Shown: positions 19,267 through 28,735, counted from the stretch's first letter. The stretch is 36,391 bases of DNA from Balamuthia mandrillaris (GCA_031835245.1 JAVKOQ010000414.1:5001-41391); one strand, 5' to 3'. Notes: a model not told the origin generated them from the letters alone. Numbers and translations are program-made.

Positions 19267-19610
19267 TGTTGTAAAATAAGAACGGGAATGATGGCGAAGA
19301 CAAAGTAAGTATGAGACCCGAACTTAATTTACTAAAAGTGAAGAGTACAAGTGATAGTAAAGTATCTTGTGTTTTGTTGTAAGTTGTCCCGAGAGGAAAA
19401 AGAAGAAGAAGCAAGGAGAGGCAGTATTTAAGCTAGAACAATTATCCAAAAAAGAAGAACAGAGAATATCAGCATAAAAGGGCAGAGAGAGAAAACAACA
19501 AGAAAGGAGAAGTTCAAGAAAGGAGAAGTTGGACATTGAGAGGTTTCCTCAGGTCGACAGGCATGAGGGAGAGGTCGACAGGAAGAGAAGAAGGGCTATT
19601 ATGTTGGAGT
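19267..19610 (-). repeat. Element B LTR, 3' copy
   Basis: 344 bp align with 24693-25036 with 5 differences. The inner edge near 19,610 runs into the chromodomain coding region, so the end of the pol frame overlaps this LTR. A TATA-like GCTTAAATA (minus strand) lies near 19,430. Confidence 0.92.
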
Positions 19611-21054
19611 AGCCTTTCCATCTGACCTTGTATTCTCGGCGGTTGGCAGGTCCATGGTGGTCTAGCACCTTGCTAACTTCGTAGGACTTGGAGTAATCAT
19701 CATCGTTATCATCATCAGACTCAGAATTAACATCATCAGAAGTATCAAGGTCGGCTTGAGATTCCAAATTGGTCTTATCAGGAAGAACTGGAGTAGAGGA
19801 TAGGGGTATCAAGGAACCAGAAGGGAGAGAGGGAACTAGCTTAAGAAGAGAAGGAGGAATACGATCTTCCAACTTGTTGCCAGTAACATCCACTAGTATA
19901 TATGCACCACTCTTGGTTCTGTGTTTAACAGAGAAGGGGCCGAGATACTTCGGATCTATCTTGGAGGTGACGGCAGAATGACGAAGCATAACAGTATCGC
20001 CTGGCTTGAATTCAACCAAGGAAACAGAAGAGTCATGCATCACAGACACAATCTGGTTGTAGAGGTCGGTAGCATCAGAAGCAGCAGGCCAGACAACAGA
20101 ATGCAACTTGGCAATTTGTGCAAGGTGGTCAGCCTCAGGAAGGGGATTGGATTCCACGTTGGAAAAATCACTCAGAAGGTTGACAGGGCGTCCAAGAAAG
20201 AGCTCAAAGGGAGTCGATTTATGCCTAGAGGTCAGCCTTTGATTGATCACAAATTGGGCAGCTGGAAGGAAGGTAGACCAGTGACTCCAATCAGAAGAGA
20301 CCAGCTTCATTAAGGCGGACTTGGCAAGCTTGACATGGGCCTCAGCAGCACCATTGGCTCGCAGGTGATAGGCAGCAATAAATCTGTGGTCGAAGCCAGA
20401 TATAGCCTTGATAGTAGCCATGGTCTCATTGACGAACTCGGAGCCGTTGTCTGACGGTACAATCTTGGGAAAGCCAAAATCGCCTATGACCCCATAGAAG
20501 GCACTGGCGGTAGCAGCTGCTGTCCTGTTAACCAAAGGGCAGAGAAGGGTAAACCTGGTGGCAATGTCGGTGACCACCAAAACATAACAGAAACCAGATT
20601 CATCGGTGGCGAGTGGGCCAAACAGGTCCAAGGCAACGTGTTCGAAGGGAAAAGTGGCGGAGATGGTTTTCAGAGGATGAAAACCATGCTTGGCAACGTT
20701 GAAACGAAGGCAGGCATCACACGAACGGGTAGTAGCAAAGCAATCAGCCCGAAGGGAAGGCCAGAAGAAACCTTCGTTCCAGACCTTGTTGAAGAGATTG
20801 GCAGCACCTTCATGGCCAGCGAGATGAAGGCGGGAGAGTAACTCCTGTTGTTCTTCCACGGAAGAAGGGGCCATTTTGTCCAAAAACAGCTTGATGTAAC
20901 GGACAAGTTCTCTTGACGGAGCAACTGGAGGGTGCTGAGAGGCATCAAGCACGGACAAGGAAGGAACTCTTGGAATGCTGCATTGCTTCTTTACCGGAGC
21001 CAAGGTTTTGACTCGTTTGGAACTACTGGCGGAGCCAGACCATCTTCCTCCCAA
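19549..21054 (-). CDS. Element B integrase with chromodomain
   Basis: This open frame has 501 residues. The zinc domain uses H77, H81, C112 and C115 (HLAGHEG and CDACLRF). The catalytic triad is visible as D143 (ALDLFG), D202 (PSDNGSEF) and E238 (GAAEAHVK), with exactly 35 residues between the last two, the DD35E spacing of retroviral-type integrases. FKPGDTVMLRHSA and DPKYLGPF near residues 355-385 mark the C-terminal module. An acidic run (SESDDDNDDDYSKS) precedes a chromodomain at about 457-484 (YEVSKVLDHHGP, KVRWKGYSN). The last residues are encoded within the 3' LTR. This enzyme would cut and join the DNA copy into chromatin, perhaps at heterochromatin through the chromodomain. Confidence 0.92.
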   Translation of the reverse strand: MGGRWSGSASSSKRVKTLAPVKKQCSIPRVPSLSVLDASQHPPVAPSRELVRYIKLFLDKMAPSSVEEQQELLSRLHLAGHEGAANLFNKVWNEGFFWPSLRADCFATTRSCDACLRFNVAKHGFHPLKTISATFPFEHVALDLFGPLATDESGFCYVLVVTDIATRFTLLCPLVNRTAAATASAFYGVIGDFGFPKIVPSDNGSEFVNETMATIKAISGFDHRFIAAYHLRANGAAEAHVKLAKSALMKLVSSDWSHWSTFLPAAQFVINQRLTSRHKSTPFELFLGRPVNLLSDFSNVESNPLPEADHLAQIAKLHSVVWPAASDATDLYNQIVSVMHDSSVSLVEFKPGDTVMLRHSAVTSKIDPKYLGPFSVKHRTKSGAYILVDVTGNKLEDRIPPSLLKLVPSLPSGSLIPLSSTPVLPDKTNLESQADLDTSDDVNSESDDDNDDDYSKSYEVSKVLDHHGPANRREYKVRWKGYSNIIALLLFLSTSPSCLST

Positions 21055-22367
21055 AAGTTGGGCGAGTAGAGGCGAGAAAGCGCATCTTCCAAGACCATCT
21101 GAACGCCAGGCCGGTGGACGATGTCGAAGTCAAACTGGAGCAGCAAGAAAGCCCAATGATTAAGCATGAAAGAAGAATGCTTGGCCGTAAAGAGATACGA
21201 CAAGGCCTTGTGGTCTGTGAACAAGGTAAAGCGACAACCCCACAACCAACAGCGGAACTGGTGGAGGGCAAAGACCACAGCAAGAAGCTTGCGTTTCGTG
21301 GCAGGATAGTTGCGTTGAGCAGAGTTGAGGACACGGCTAGCAAAGGCAATATAACGGCGAATACCATCAGCAGACTCTTGATAGAGCACAGCACCAATGC
21401 CATATTGGGAAGCATCGGTACCAACAAGGAAGGGAAGACTGGGGTCCGGCTTGCTCAGAACCGGAGGAGAGCTGAGGATATGGTGAAGGGCACTGATAGC
21501 TTCATCGCAGTTCTTGTTCCAAAAGGGTTGCACATCTGGAACGTTGCAGAGGGCATCCAACGGAGCTGTTAGGCGAGAATATAAAGGCACAAAGCTGCGC
21601 AAGAAGTTGATGAAGCCCAGATAAGACTGAAGTTCCTTGCTGGTAGTAGGTACGGGAAGGCTGTTGAAGGCGGAAAGCTTATCCAGATCAGGAGCATAGC
21701 CCTCGCTGGAGACAATGTATCCAACCAGACGGAGCAGTGAGAAGCCAAAATGACACTTCTCGATATGGAGACAGAGACTAGTGTTGTTGATGGCATGTAG
21801 AACCAAGCGAAGCTTTTCAACGTGCTCATCAATAGAGGCAGAGCGGGAAAAGACGAGGCAATCATCAATATAGTGTGCGGTGCAGTCAGCGAGGTCCTTA
21901 AGCATGGCGGCAAGGAGATGCTGCATAGCGGCCGGAACGATCTTCACCTCAAAGGGAGCTCCACGAAAGCAGTAGCGGCGCCCTCGCCAGGTGAAGGTGA
22001 GCTTGATCTGGTGAGGCGCAAAGATTAGAAGCTGCATGAAGCTCCACACTAAATCTAGCGAGCTGGCGATACAGAAGCCAAGGACGTACTCTACGACAGC
22101 AAGGATACCAGGAATGTGGAAGTGGATATCCACAATGATAGAGTTGATAGCTCGTGGATCAATGCAGGTACAGGCTGAAGTCCAATTGCCATTAGCATCC
22201 TTCTTAGGGATGCAAAGAATGGGCGAAGACCATGGCAAGTCCATGGGAGCATCCACAATAACCTTGTGGCGGTACCACTCTTCAAGCTGCTCATTGATGG
22301 AGGAATGCCAGACTTCTGGTATAGGATACTGATGTTTGAATATCGGAGGGTGATCTCTGGTATCCAA
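20991..22367 (-). CDS. Element B reverse transcriptase and RNase H
   Basis: This open frame has 458 residues. Its reverse transcriptase blocks in order are WSSPILCIPKKD (residues 46-57), IDPRAINSI (69-77), SSLDLVWSF (102-110) and the polymerase YIDD at 166-169 in HYIDDCLVFSR. VGYIVSSEG (215-223) and the LGFINFLRSFVPLYS connection follow. RNase H begins at GTDASQYGIGAVLY (316-329) and includes TKRKLLAVVFALHQF and FTDHKALSYLF (383-393). Its end has the LEDALSRLYSP tether to integrase. The function is to copy element RNA into DNA and remove the RNA strand. Confidence 0.93.
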   Translation of the reverse strand: MDTRDHPPIFKHQYPIPEVWHSSINEQLEEWYRHKVIVDAPMDLPWSSPILCIPKKDANGNWTSACTCIDPRAINSIIVDIHFHIPGILAVVEYVLGFCIASSLDLVWSFMQLLIFAPHQIKLTFTWRGRRYCFRGAPFEVKIVPAAMQHLLAAMLKDLADCTAHYIDDCLVFSRSASIDEHVEKLRLVLHAINNTSLCLHIEKCHFGFSLLRLVGYIVSSEGYAPDLDKLSAFNSLPVPTTSKELQSYLGFINFLRSFVPLYSRLTAPLDALCNVPDVQPFWNKNCDEAISALHHILSSPPVLSKPDPSLPFLVGTDASQYGIGAVLYQESADGIRRYIAFASRVLNSAQRNYPATKRKLLAVVFALHQFRCWLWGCRFTLFTDHKALSYLFTAKHSSFMLNHWAFLLLQFDFDIVHRPGVQMVLEDALSRLYSPNFWEEDGLAPPVVPNESKPWLR

Positions 22368-22579
22368 AAGGATTGTCCCTTCTGGAAGCGGACAGGAAGG
22401 ACCTTGAGGAATACGGCTGTTCTCTTCAAGAAGGTCCTTGATGTGGTCTACAATGGCAAAGGAGACTCCACGTACTTATCAGAAGAAGCGACGTTCTTAT
22501 TGTCTGGCGCTGAAGGCTTAGGGCCAGGGAAGCGGACCGGAATTCCAAACAGACCAATGCCTATCCTATCAAGGATGTC

Positions 22580-22915
22580 TCAGCCAAAGATCACTTGAGT
22601 AGAACCGGAGAGCTTGAGAACGAGGAAGTTGTGGAAGAACTTCCGAGTACCACACGCCATACGAATGTGGGAGGCAACGGCAAACACAGAGGCAGAGGAA
22701 TCATCTCCCAGAACCACATCCTGTTGAGTGTGGGTCGTTTTGAGGTGAAACTGTTTCACAAGGGAAGGATCCACAAAGGAAGAGGAGGCACCGGTGTCGA
22801 GCAGGGCCATAACTCTTTGCTTGTTCAAGGTTGCTGGAACCATAATAGGAGCAGAAACAGGAGCAGGAGAGGGGTTATCGGAGGCAGGAGCTTCGTGATC
22901 GTCAAGACCAAGCAT
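22580..22915 (-). CDS. Element B aspartic protease
   Basis: The 111-residue frame holds the retropepsin active-site motif LLDTGASSSFV (about residues 39-49), preceded by a strand-like segment (NKQRVMAL), with VVLGDDS further on. It ends KLSGSTQVIFG, near the usual end of the protease fold. It lies between Gag and reverse transcriptase as in other Ty3/gypsy elements. It would act as a dimer to cut the polyprotein in the particle. Confidence 0.9.
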   Translation of the reverse strand: MLGLDDHEAPASDNPSPAPVSAPIMVPATLNKQRVMALLDTGASSSFVDPSLVKQFHLKTTHTQQDVVLGDDSSASVFAVASHIRMACGTRKFFHNFLVLKLSGSTQVIFG

Positions 22916-23053
22916 GAACAGCTCTGCTGCAGCTTGCTCAAACTCCCGAAAGGGATTCTCTTCTATGTTGTTTAAAGAAGGAGTAGCTGGAGAAGGAGAA
23001 GGGGAGGCTGCACTGCCAGAAGGAGGAGCCGGAAAAACACCAGTCCCAGGGGA

Positions 23054-24433
23054 CTACATGCTGTTGAGCGAAGAAGCCGGAGGCTTAGCAGAAGTGCCAT
23101 GAGTAGGACAACGATTTGCCATATGTCCCGCCTTACTGCACTTGTAGCAGACGCCAGCTGGTCTTTGAGGAGCACCAGAAGAGGTAGCAGGTGCAGAAAA
23201 AGAGGAAAAGGAGGAGGATCCATCACTCTTTTTCTTGGAGAGGACTCGGCAGTCCTTGTCCGAATGACCGTGCATACGGTGAAAAGAGCACCAAGGTTTG
23301 CTGTTCTTGGTCCCCTTGTTGTGGTTCGAGCTGCTTGGAGGGGAAAGTCTCGAGGGCTTTCTCTTGCTTCGGGCTTCCAAGGCGGATTCGTGTTCCAAGG
23401 CGATGCCGATGGCATCGGCCAGAGAAGTAGGGGGGTTGGCGATGCAAGAAGAAATAAATCCCGAGACAAGTTCTTCAGGAAGGGCGTTCCTGAGAACAAC
23501 AAGAATATCTTCGAGTTGAGGCGGACAGGTCATCTGGTCGATGAGCTCTTGGAAGTGCTCTGAGAATTCTCGAACAGACTCTCCGGTTTTGAAGGAGAAG
23601 TGACAGAACTCTGTATGCAGCGCGTTCTGCAGGTTTCTGCTGCCAAAGTGGTCGTGGAAGGTGGCTATGAGCCTATCCCAAGGCCATTCCGGGTGACGAA
23701 GGTTCTGGATGGCCCAGTGCTGAGCCAACGGATCCTTGATCTGAGATATCAAGGCATAATGCCAGAGGTTTTCTGGGTAAGACGTGCCGCTAAGGGCGAA
23801 GTGTAGGCGCTCTGAAAAGATAAGAGGATTATCATTTCCTTTGGTCTTTGGATCAAAGGTTGGAAGATTTTGGGAAAGCTTTGGATATTTTTCCTTGCTT
23901 CCTGTCTTGTCTGAGGGTTCAGCATAACCACTCTTGGACGAGGAGCCAGCCTCTGAAGTTTCCGTGGCAGAGCGAAGCAAGAAACGCTTGGAGGAGAACG
24001 TGGTGGGCAGAGGTTTCACCACCTTGGGCGAGGCAGCACCTGTGGAGGTAGCGCCCTTGGGAGAAACGTAAGGAGTTGACGGAGTATTAACCAGAAGTTG
24101 CGAAGGCAGGTTCGAGCGCAGTTGGAACGGTGGCTCGTTTTCTTCTTTGTAAATCGTGGTCAGTTGATTGATCATCTCCATCAGTTCGCTCTTCTGATGG
24201 CATAAGTCATCAAAACGTTTTTTATCCTCTTCTTTGCCACTGGAGTCCCATGATAATGCTGCTTGCGCAATCGTGAGAGATAACTCGGCTTTCCTCTTGA
24301 GCAGGCAGGCAAGAGCAGCTCCGGAACTGTTTTCGTTAACATCAATGTCACCAAAGCTTGGCAAACCGTCTTCCTTCTCGGTAGGTATACTGGAAGAAGG
24401 AAAGTTAGACATTGTAGAGAGGCTTACCAACAA
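23054..24433 (-). CDS. Element B Gag
   Basis: This open frame has 459 residues, and a likely start is the second Met (MSNFPSSS, residue 8). Residues 40-100 are helix-rich and charged, possibly a coiled coil (LLKRKAELSLTIAQAAL, FDDLCHQKSELMEMINQL). A capsid-like retrotransposon Gag region spans about 200-345 (IFSERLHFALSG, DPLAQHWAI, FHDHFGSRN, FSEHFQELIDQM). Two zinc knuckles follow: a CxxH type (CSFHRMHGHSDKDC, about 382-395) and a classic CCHC (CYKCSKAGHMANRC, about 429-442). Serine-rich linkers separate them. Gag builds the virus-like particle and binds element RNA. Confidence 0.92.
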   Translation of the reverse strand: MLVSLSTMSNFPSSSIPTEKEDGLPSFGDIDVNENSSGAALACLLKRKAELSLTIAQAALSWDSSGKEEDKKRFDDLCHQKSELMEMINQLTTIYKEENEPPFQLRSNLPSQLLVNTPSTPYVSPKGATSTGAASPKVVKPLPTTFSSKRFLLRSATETSEAGSSSKSGYAEPSDKTGSKEKYPKLSQNLPTFDPKTKGNDNPLIFSERLHFALSGTSYPENLWHYALISQIKDPLAQHWAIQNLRHPEWPWDRLIATFHDHFGSRNLQNALHTEFCHFSFKTGESVREFSEHFQELIDQMTCPPQLEDILVVLRNALPEELVSGFISSCIANPPTSLADAIGIALEHESALEARSKRKPSRLSPPSSSNHNKGTKNSKPWCSFHRMHGHSDKDCRVLSKKKSDGSSSFSSFSAPATSSGAPQRPAGVCYKCSKAGHMANRCPTHGTSAKPPASSLNSM

Positions 24434-24692
24434 TAAAATATAACTCCTTTAACAAAAGCAAAGGTTGATATAATACACCGGGTTGATATCACGGTAGCTG
24501 AGTCCACAGCATGTCTCAGATAAGTTCTGAGTAAGGAAGGGCTTGAAACAAGCGCCGAAAACACAATGAATAGCGAAGTGACCTTAGCAGTAAGCCAAGG
24601 AGTGTGCTATATGAGGGAGTTGAAGAGTGACTCGAGTAGAGCAGAGACTTGGTTGATATGCAGTAAATCGGAACGAGTCGTAAAAAAAAAAA
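24434..24692 (-). other. Element B 5' leader
   Basis: This untranslated leader lies between the 5' LTR and Gag. A run of T (minus strand) touches the LTR, followed by ACGACTCGTTCCG. No TGG-type primer-binding site is evident, so priming by an internal tRNA region or by self-priming is possible. I cannot decide between them. Confidence 0.55.
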
Positions 24693-25045
24693 TGTTGTAA
24701 AATAAGAACGGGAATGATGGCGGAGACAAAGTAAGTATGAGACCCGAACTTAATTTACTAAAAGTGAAGAGTACAAGTGATAGTAAAGTATCTTGTGTTT
24801 TGTTGTAAGTTGTCCTGAGAGGAAAAAGAAGAAGAAGCAAGGAGAGGCAGTATTTAAGCTAGAACAATTATCCAAAAAAGAAGAACAGAGAATATCAACA
24901 TAAAAGGGCAGAGAGAGAAAACAACAAGAAAGGAGAAGTTCAAGAAAGGAGAAGTTGGACATCGAGAGGTTTCCTCAGGTCGACAGGCATGAGGGAGAGG
25001 TTGACAGGAAGAGAAGAAGGGCTATTATGTTGGAGTTTTCCAACA
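24693..25045 (-). repeat. Element B LTR, 5' copy
   Basis: 353 bp, TGTTGTAAAATAAG to TTTTCCAACA on the plus strand, with short inverted ends TGTTG...CAACA. The target duplicate ACAA follows at 25046-25049. Confidence 0.95.
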
Positions 25046-25049
25046 ACAA

Positions 25050-26260
25050 TGGTGAAGGGGCGCCCATGAAGATAAGGCCTAAAGTGCTTAATCCATTGCA
25101 GCACTGCTAGGCACTCCTTTTGAGTGGTGTCATAATTCTGTTCCAATTTGGTAAGACTGCGGCTGGCATAGGAGATGGCGTATTCCTTGCTGTCATTGTT
25201 GAGTTGGCTGAGAACAGTGCCAATGGCCACATTACTGGCATTGGTATGAAGGAAAAACGGTTTGTTGAAGTCTGGTAGGTGTAGAATGGGGTGCTTGATG
25301 AGGGTGTCATGCAGCTCCTTGAAGGTGCCACACTGAGCCACAGTCCAGCACCAAGTGACGTCCTTCTTGAGCAACCAATTGAGCAGTGCGGCCAGGTCAG
25401 AGAAATGTGGGATGAATCCATGATAATAGCCAACCATGCCAAGGAACTGACATAGCTCCTTGGGGTTCTTGGGTGTATGGCACTGGGTAATGGCAGAGAC
25501 TTTGCCAGGGCTAGGCTTAACCACACCATTGCTCACAACATGACCAAGATAAGAAACATCTAAGCAGCAGAAGTTGCACTTCTTGGGCTTCAGCCACATA
25601 TTGGCACCATGGATATGGTCAAAGACGTTCTAAAGGTCATGAAGATGGGTGTCAAAACTAGGGCTGAAGACGATGATATCATCCATGTAGACCAGACAAG
25701 ATACCCAGTTGAGCCCAGCAAGAATGATTTCCATGGTGGACTGGAATGTAGCAGGGGCATTGGTCAAACTGAAAGGCACAACCACAAACTTGAAGAGCCC
25801 ATGGTGGCACATGAAGGCTGTCTTCTTGATGTCCTTGGGGGCCATAGGAATCTGCCAGTATCCACTGGTGAGGTCCATGACACTCAGGTACTTGGCATGG
25901 GTCAGGTGGTCCAGTGTGTCATCTATGCGTGGAATGGGGTACACAGCCTTCTTGGTCACAGCATTCAGCTGATGAGAGTCCACACAAAATCGCATGATGC
26001 CATCCTTCTTCCTAGCCAACACAACAGGTGCAGACCAGGGACTCTTGGAAGGGTGAATGACATGGTTGTCAAGCATATCATCCATGTGTCGTTGACCACC
26101 TTGCGCTCCTCAAGTGAAGTGTGTTGTGGAGGCAGCTGAATAGGGGAGTGCCTGTCAACGTCAACACAATGGGGAACATTAATGGAGAGACCAGGTTGAG
26201 GGAGTTTGTTGGAGAAGATATCCCAATTGCACCGCAGGAGGGCTGCCAGCTCAGCTTGGG
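25050..26260 (-). pseudogene. Element A reverse transcriptase and RNase H, first part (fossil)
   Basis: From right to left: WDIFSNKLPQPG near 26,220, then MDDMLDNHVIHPSKSPWSAP at about 26,085. KDGIMRFCVDSHQLNAVTKK and LSVMDLTSGYWQIP come next. The polymerase motif YMDD, in CLVYMDDIIVFSP, is near 25,665-25,690. Then come KPKKCNFCCLDVSYLGHVV and the connection FLGMVGYYHGFIPHFSDLAA. RNase H begins FFLHTNASNVAIGTVLSQL near 25,220 and runs to HGRPFTIV, where element B begins. It is a fossil relative of the plus-strand copy at 32395-33720. Confidence 0.9.
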
Positions 26261-26308
26261 GGTCATTGTTAGTAGCAGCTACTGTAGGACTGGTGCCAGT
26301 GCTGCCAC

Positions 26309-27745
26309 TCAGTTTAACGAATCTTGTCGGTGGTAGCTACTGCGAGCTGCAGTTGCTGCACCATCAGATGAGGCCTGATGTGCAGCAGAGGTCGAATCAG
26401 GAGGCAACTGCAACGGGGCAGCATGTGAAGCAGGTGGCAACAGCAAGGCATTAGGGTTGCAGCAGAGGTTGGCAGGGTGAAAGGGAAAGCGGTGTCGTTG
26501 GCTGGCAGGGCGTGCTGAAGGAGGAACATGGGAATAACAAACATCTGCAGTATGACCGAGTCGACTACACCGGGTGCAGTTACGAGTAACTGAGACCTGT
26601 GTCTGCTTGATGCCTTTGATTTCCTCCACCAGTTTTTGCATTGTGGCTTGTAGGTTGACCAAGTGGGCGTCCGTGGGATTAGCAGCAGCAACAACAGGGG
26701 TAAGCTCCAGCCGAGACTTCTTGGTAATCACAGCGGAGGTAGAACTAGCGTCTGCCTGGCTATCCTCATCATCGTTCAGTTGTCGTTTTTCCGTTTCCTT
26801 GAGAGTGGCCACAACTTGCGTTTGGCACTCCTTGATGATATGGTTGATGAACAGGCTCACTGGACTGCTGTTGTCCTTGGTTTCATGTGTCTCATGGTTG
26901 TGGAGGGGTGTGACAGCATTAGCAAGAGAGGTGCATCCCCAAATGCTAAGCAAGAATTGATTATGCTCACTGAGCTTCTCACGGAAGGCGTCAAACTTGA
27001 CCTCCTCATTGGCATCAGGGTAGATCTCATTGTAGACAGTCATCCAACGATCATAGAATGGCCTGACCCCCATGTTGCCTTGCATAAGTTTCTTGAGCGT
27101 GGTGGCACAGGCAGCAGTGCCGTCGGCTAGAGAGAAGGTTTGCTGCAAGGCCGTCTTGAAACTGGTCCATGAATGGAGGCTATCATGGCCGGCTTTGGAC
27201 AAGATCCATTTTTGAGCATCACCCATGAACTCCGATGCGACTCTAGTCTTAGCTTCCGCCCACCATAGTTCCGTATGATCTTCACAGTTGGAGAGTGTGA
27301 TTATCATGGTCAGCTGCTCCAGAAATGGGACAACGTTCTGGCCATCAAACGTAGGAAACTGAAGGTGCTTGATCTTTCCATGGACGGCCTTGGAGTCCAC
27401 CAGGGTAGGTGCCAGAGCAGGAGGTGACGGGGTACCATTGGTAGTAGTCATGAGGGCAACAAGCTCCTGTTCAGCCAAATCGCTCATGGAGGTCTTGGCA
27501 GTAGTAAACGTGGGGGGAAATGAGGAAGAACCAGCCGTGGGGAGGGAATCCGTGGAAGAAGACAAGGAACTGCTAACAACAGCGGGGGAAAGTGAAGCTT
27601 TCGCAGATGATGATGGGGCACTTGTAGAAAGAGGGGGAACACCAAATCGTGGCGACTTAAGGCACTGACTCACAAAGCTAATGAGACGGGTGTTTATATC
27701 CTCAGACTTTGCCATCTGGGCGTTGATTTGTTCCATTTGTGCCAT
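26309..27745 (-). pseudogene. Element A Gag region
   Basis: The frame of 478 residues starts MAQMEQINAQMAKS, with a coiled-coil-like N-terminus and serine- and alanine-rich linkers. The capsid-like Gag region lies at about 140-285 (LQFPTFDGQNVVPFLEQL, WWAEAKTRVASEFMGDAQ, SWTSFKTALQQTF, VRPFYDRWMTVYNEI). A CCHC zinc knuckle, CTRCSRLGHTADVC, lies near residue 395. The C-terminal tail is rich in Pro, Ala and Gln. The true start may be further upstream, since Gag-like sequence continues to about 27,830. It is part of fossil element A. Confidence 0.85.
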
Positions 27746-27930
27746 CCTTTCCCAGCGATTGTCAGCGTCAAAGTCGGTGTTGGCATCGGCATTAGCATCA
27801 GCATCGGCTCCATTGACTTAAAGGTGTTTGTTATCGCTCATCATCAGGGGAAGTAAAGGGGTCAGGGCGTGTTCCAATCAAAGGGGGAAAATCGAATCAA
27901 AGAAATTCACTTCGTCACAATCTTTCTTGA

Positions 27931-27951
27931 GCAATCCTACCTCTTGCACCA
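27931..27951 (-). other. Element A primer-binding site
   Basis: On the minus strand, one base after the 5' LTR, TGGTGCAAGAGGTAGGATTG begins with TGG. The plus strand reads CAATCCTACCTCTTGCACCA, which looks like the 3' end of a tRNA (end of T-loop, acceptor strand, CCA). I cannot assign the amino acid. Confidence 0.8.
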
Positions 27952-27952
27952 A

Positions 27953-28209
27953 TGTCACAACCCGGCCTTGGGTCGTGCCAATCCCTCTCTCTCTCACAAC
28001 TCTCACAAGGAGAGATAAGATTGGGGTGGTTCTTGGTTTGCTCTTATTAGAAAGACCTGCTTCGTGTGTACAGTTTCTCTCTCTAATTCTGTTATTCTCT
28101 CCTTTTTCCCCCTTTTCCCTTCTCCCATGGTAACGCAATACTTAGAGATTCTGTTGATTGGCTGGGTGATGTCATCCTATCAATCAGACCGAGATCATGC
28201 CATGTGACA
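27953..28209 (-). repeat. Element A LTR, 5' copy
   Basis: 257 bp, TGTCACAACCCGG to ATGCCATGTGACA, followed by CATA (28210-28213). It pairs with 16897-17153 and differs at about 16 sites. Confidence 0.95.
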
Positions 28210-28213
28210 CATA

Positions 28214-28735
28214 CAAAGGAAGGAAAGAGGATTGGAATTAAAGAGTAGCTTATTAGTTTCTTAGTTCTTAAGTTCTAGGCCAGGAAAAATATTTTCAAAA
28301 TGGTTTGGGATTAATATTAAAAAAGTAATAACTGCTAATGAGGAATATGTATCAACAAAAATTTGTATGGTTATATATAGTTCAATTTTGGGTAAAAATA
28401 ATAGGACCCAGAATGAATAAAAAACAGTTGAAAGTTGTGTGTTTTTATAGTCATCCATAATAGTGCATTTAATTGCTGTGATACATCTCTAAATGACTGC
28501 TTAAGGCAGGTCACTTTTACTTGATTAAGCCAAAGGGACTTTCCACATGGCCATAAAATTGTAATAATTGCTTTGTTGTAGTCTTTTTGTCAACTTTGTG
28601 GTGATAGTCTCTAGCATCTGTATTATCACTTTTTTGTCTCCTTCCTTTTAGTTTTTCCCATCTAATATACCACTTTGGAACTGTATATTATCGTAGTCCC
28701 ATGAAAAGTGTTTGTCAGTGCAAATGACTTTACCT
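28214..28735. other. Unassigned right flank of element A, with a Co2 scrap
   Basis: Bases 28252-28310 (TTCTTAAGTTCTAGGCCAGG and neighbours) match the middle of the Co2 LTR in reverse. The rest is AT-rich with no gene seen; the minus-strand open frame at 28261-28458 overlaps the scrap and is not supported. Confidence 0.45.

Larger units (their letters stand above)
19267..25045 (-). mobile_element. Element B: nearly whole young Ty3/gypsy chromodomain retrotransposon
   Basis: B sits inside the RNase H region of element A with the target duplication ACAA (19263-19266 and 25046-25049). It is about 5.8 kb. Its LTRs start TGTTGTAAAATAAG on the plus strand, and the right one ends TTTTCCAACA. Over the 344 bp compared they differ at 5 sites (1.5%), all transitions. 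Right to left it holds Gag, protease, reverse transcriptase with RNase H, then integrase with a DD35E core and a chromodomain. It looks nearly whole, with about three breaks. I do not see a standard TGG-type primer-binding site next to the 5' LTR; a T-rich run is there instead. Confidence 0.93.
16897..28209 (-). mobile_element. Element A: Ty3/gypsy chromodomain retrotransposon (fossil), split by element B
   Basis: Two 257 bp LTRs bound it, with the 4-bp target duplication CATA at 16893-16896 and 28210-28213. Right to left it holds a primer-binding site, Gag with a CCHC knuckle, reverse transcriptase, RNase H (cut by element B), an integrase zinc domain and core, a C-terminal chromodomain and a polypurine tract. 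Reverse transcriptase before integrase is the Ty3/gypsy order, and the chromodomain makes it a chromovirus type. Without B it would be about 5.5 kb, a normal size. The LTRs differ at about 16 of 257 sites (near 6%), mostly transitions. It is broken, with several breaks besides the B insertion. Relatives lie at 30046-30765 and 32395-35897. Confidence 0.93.
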
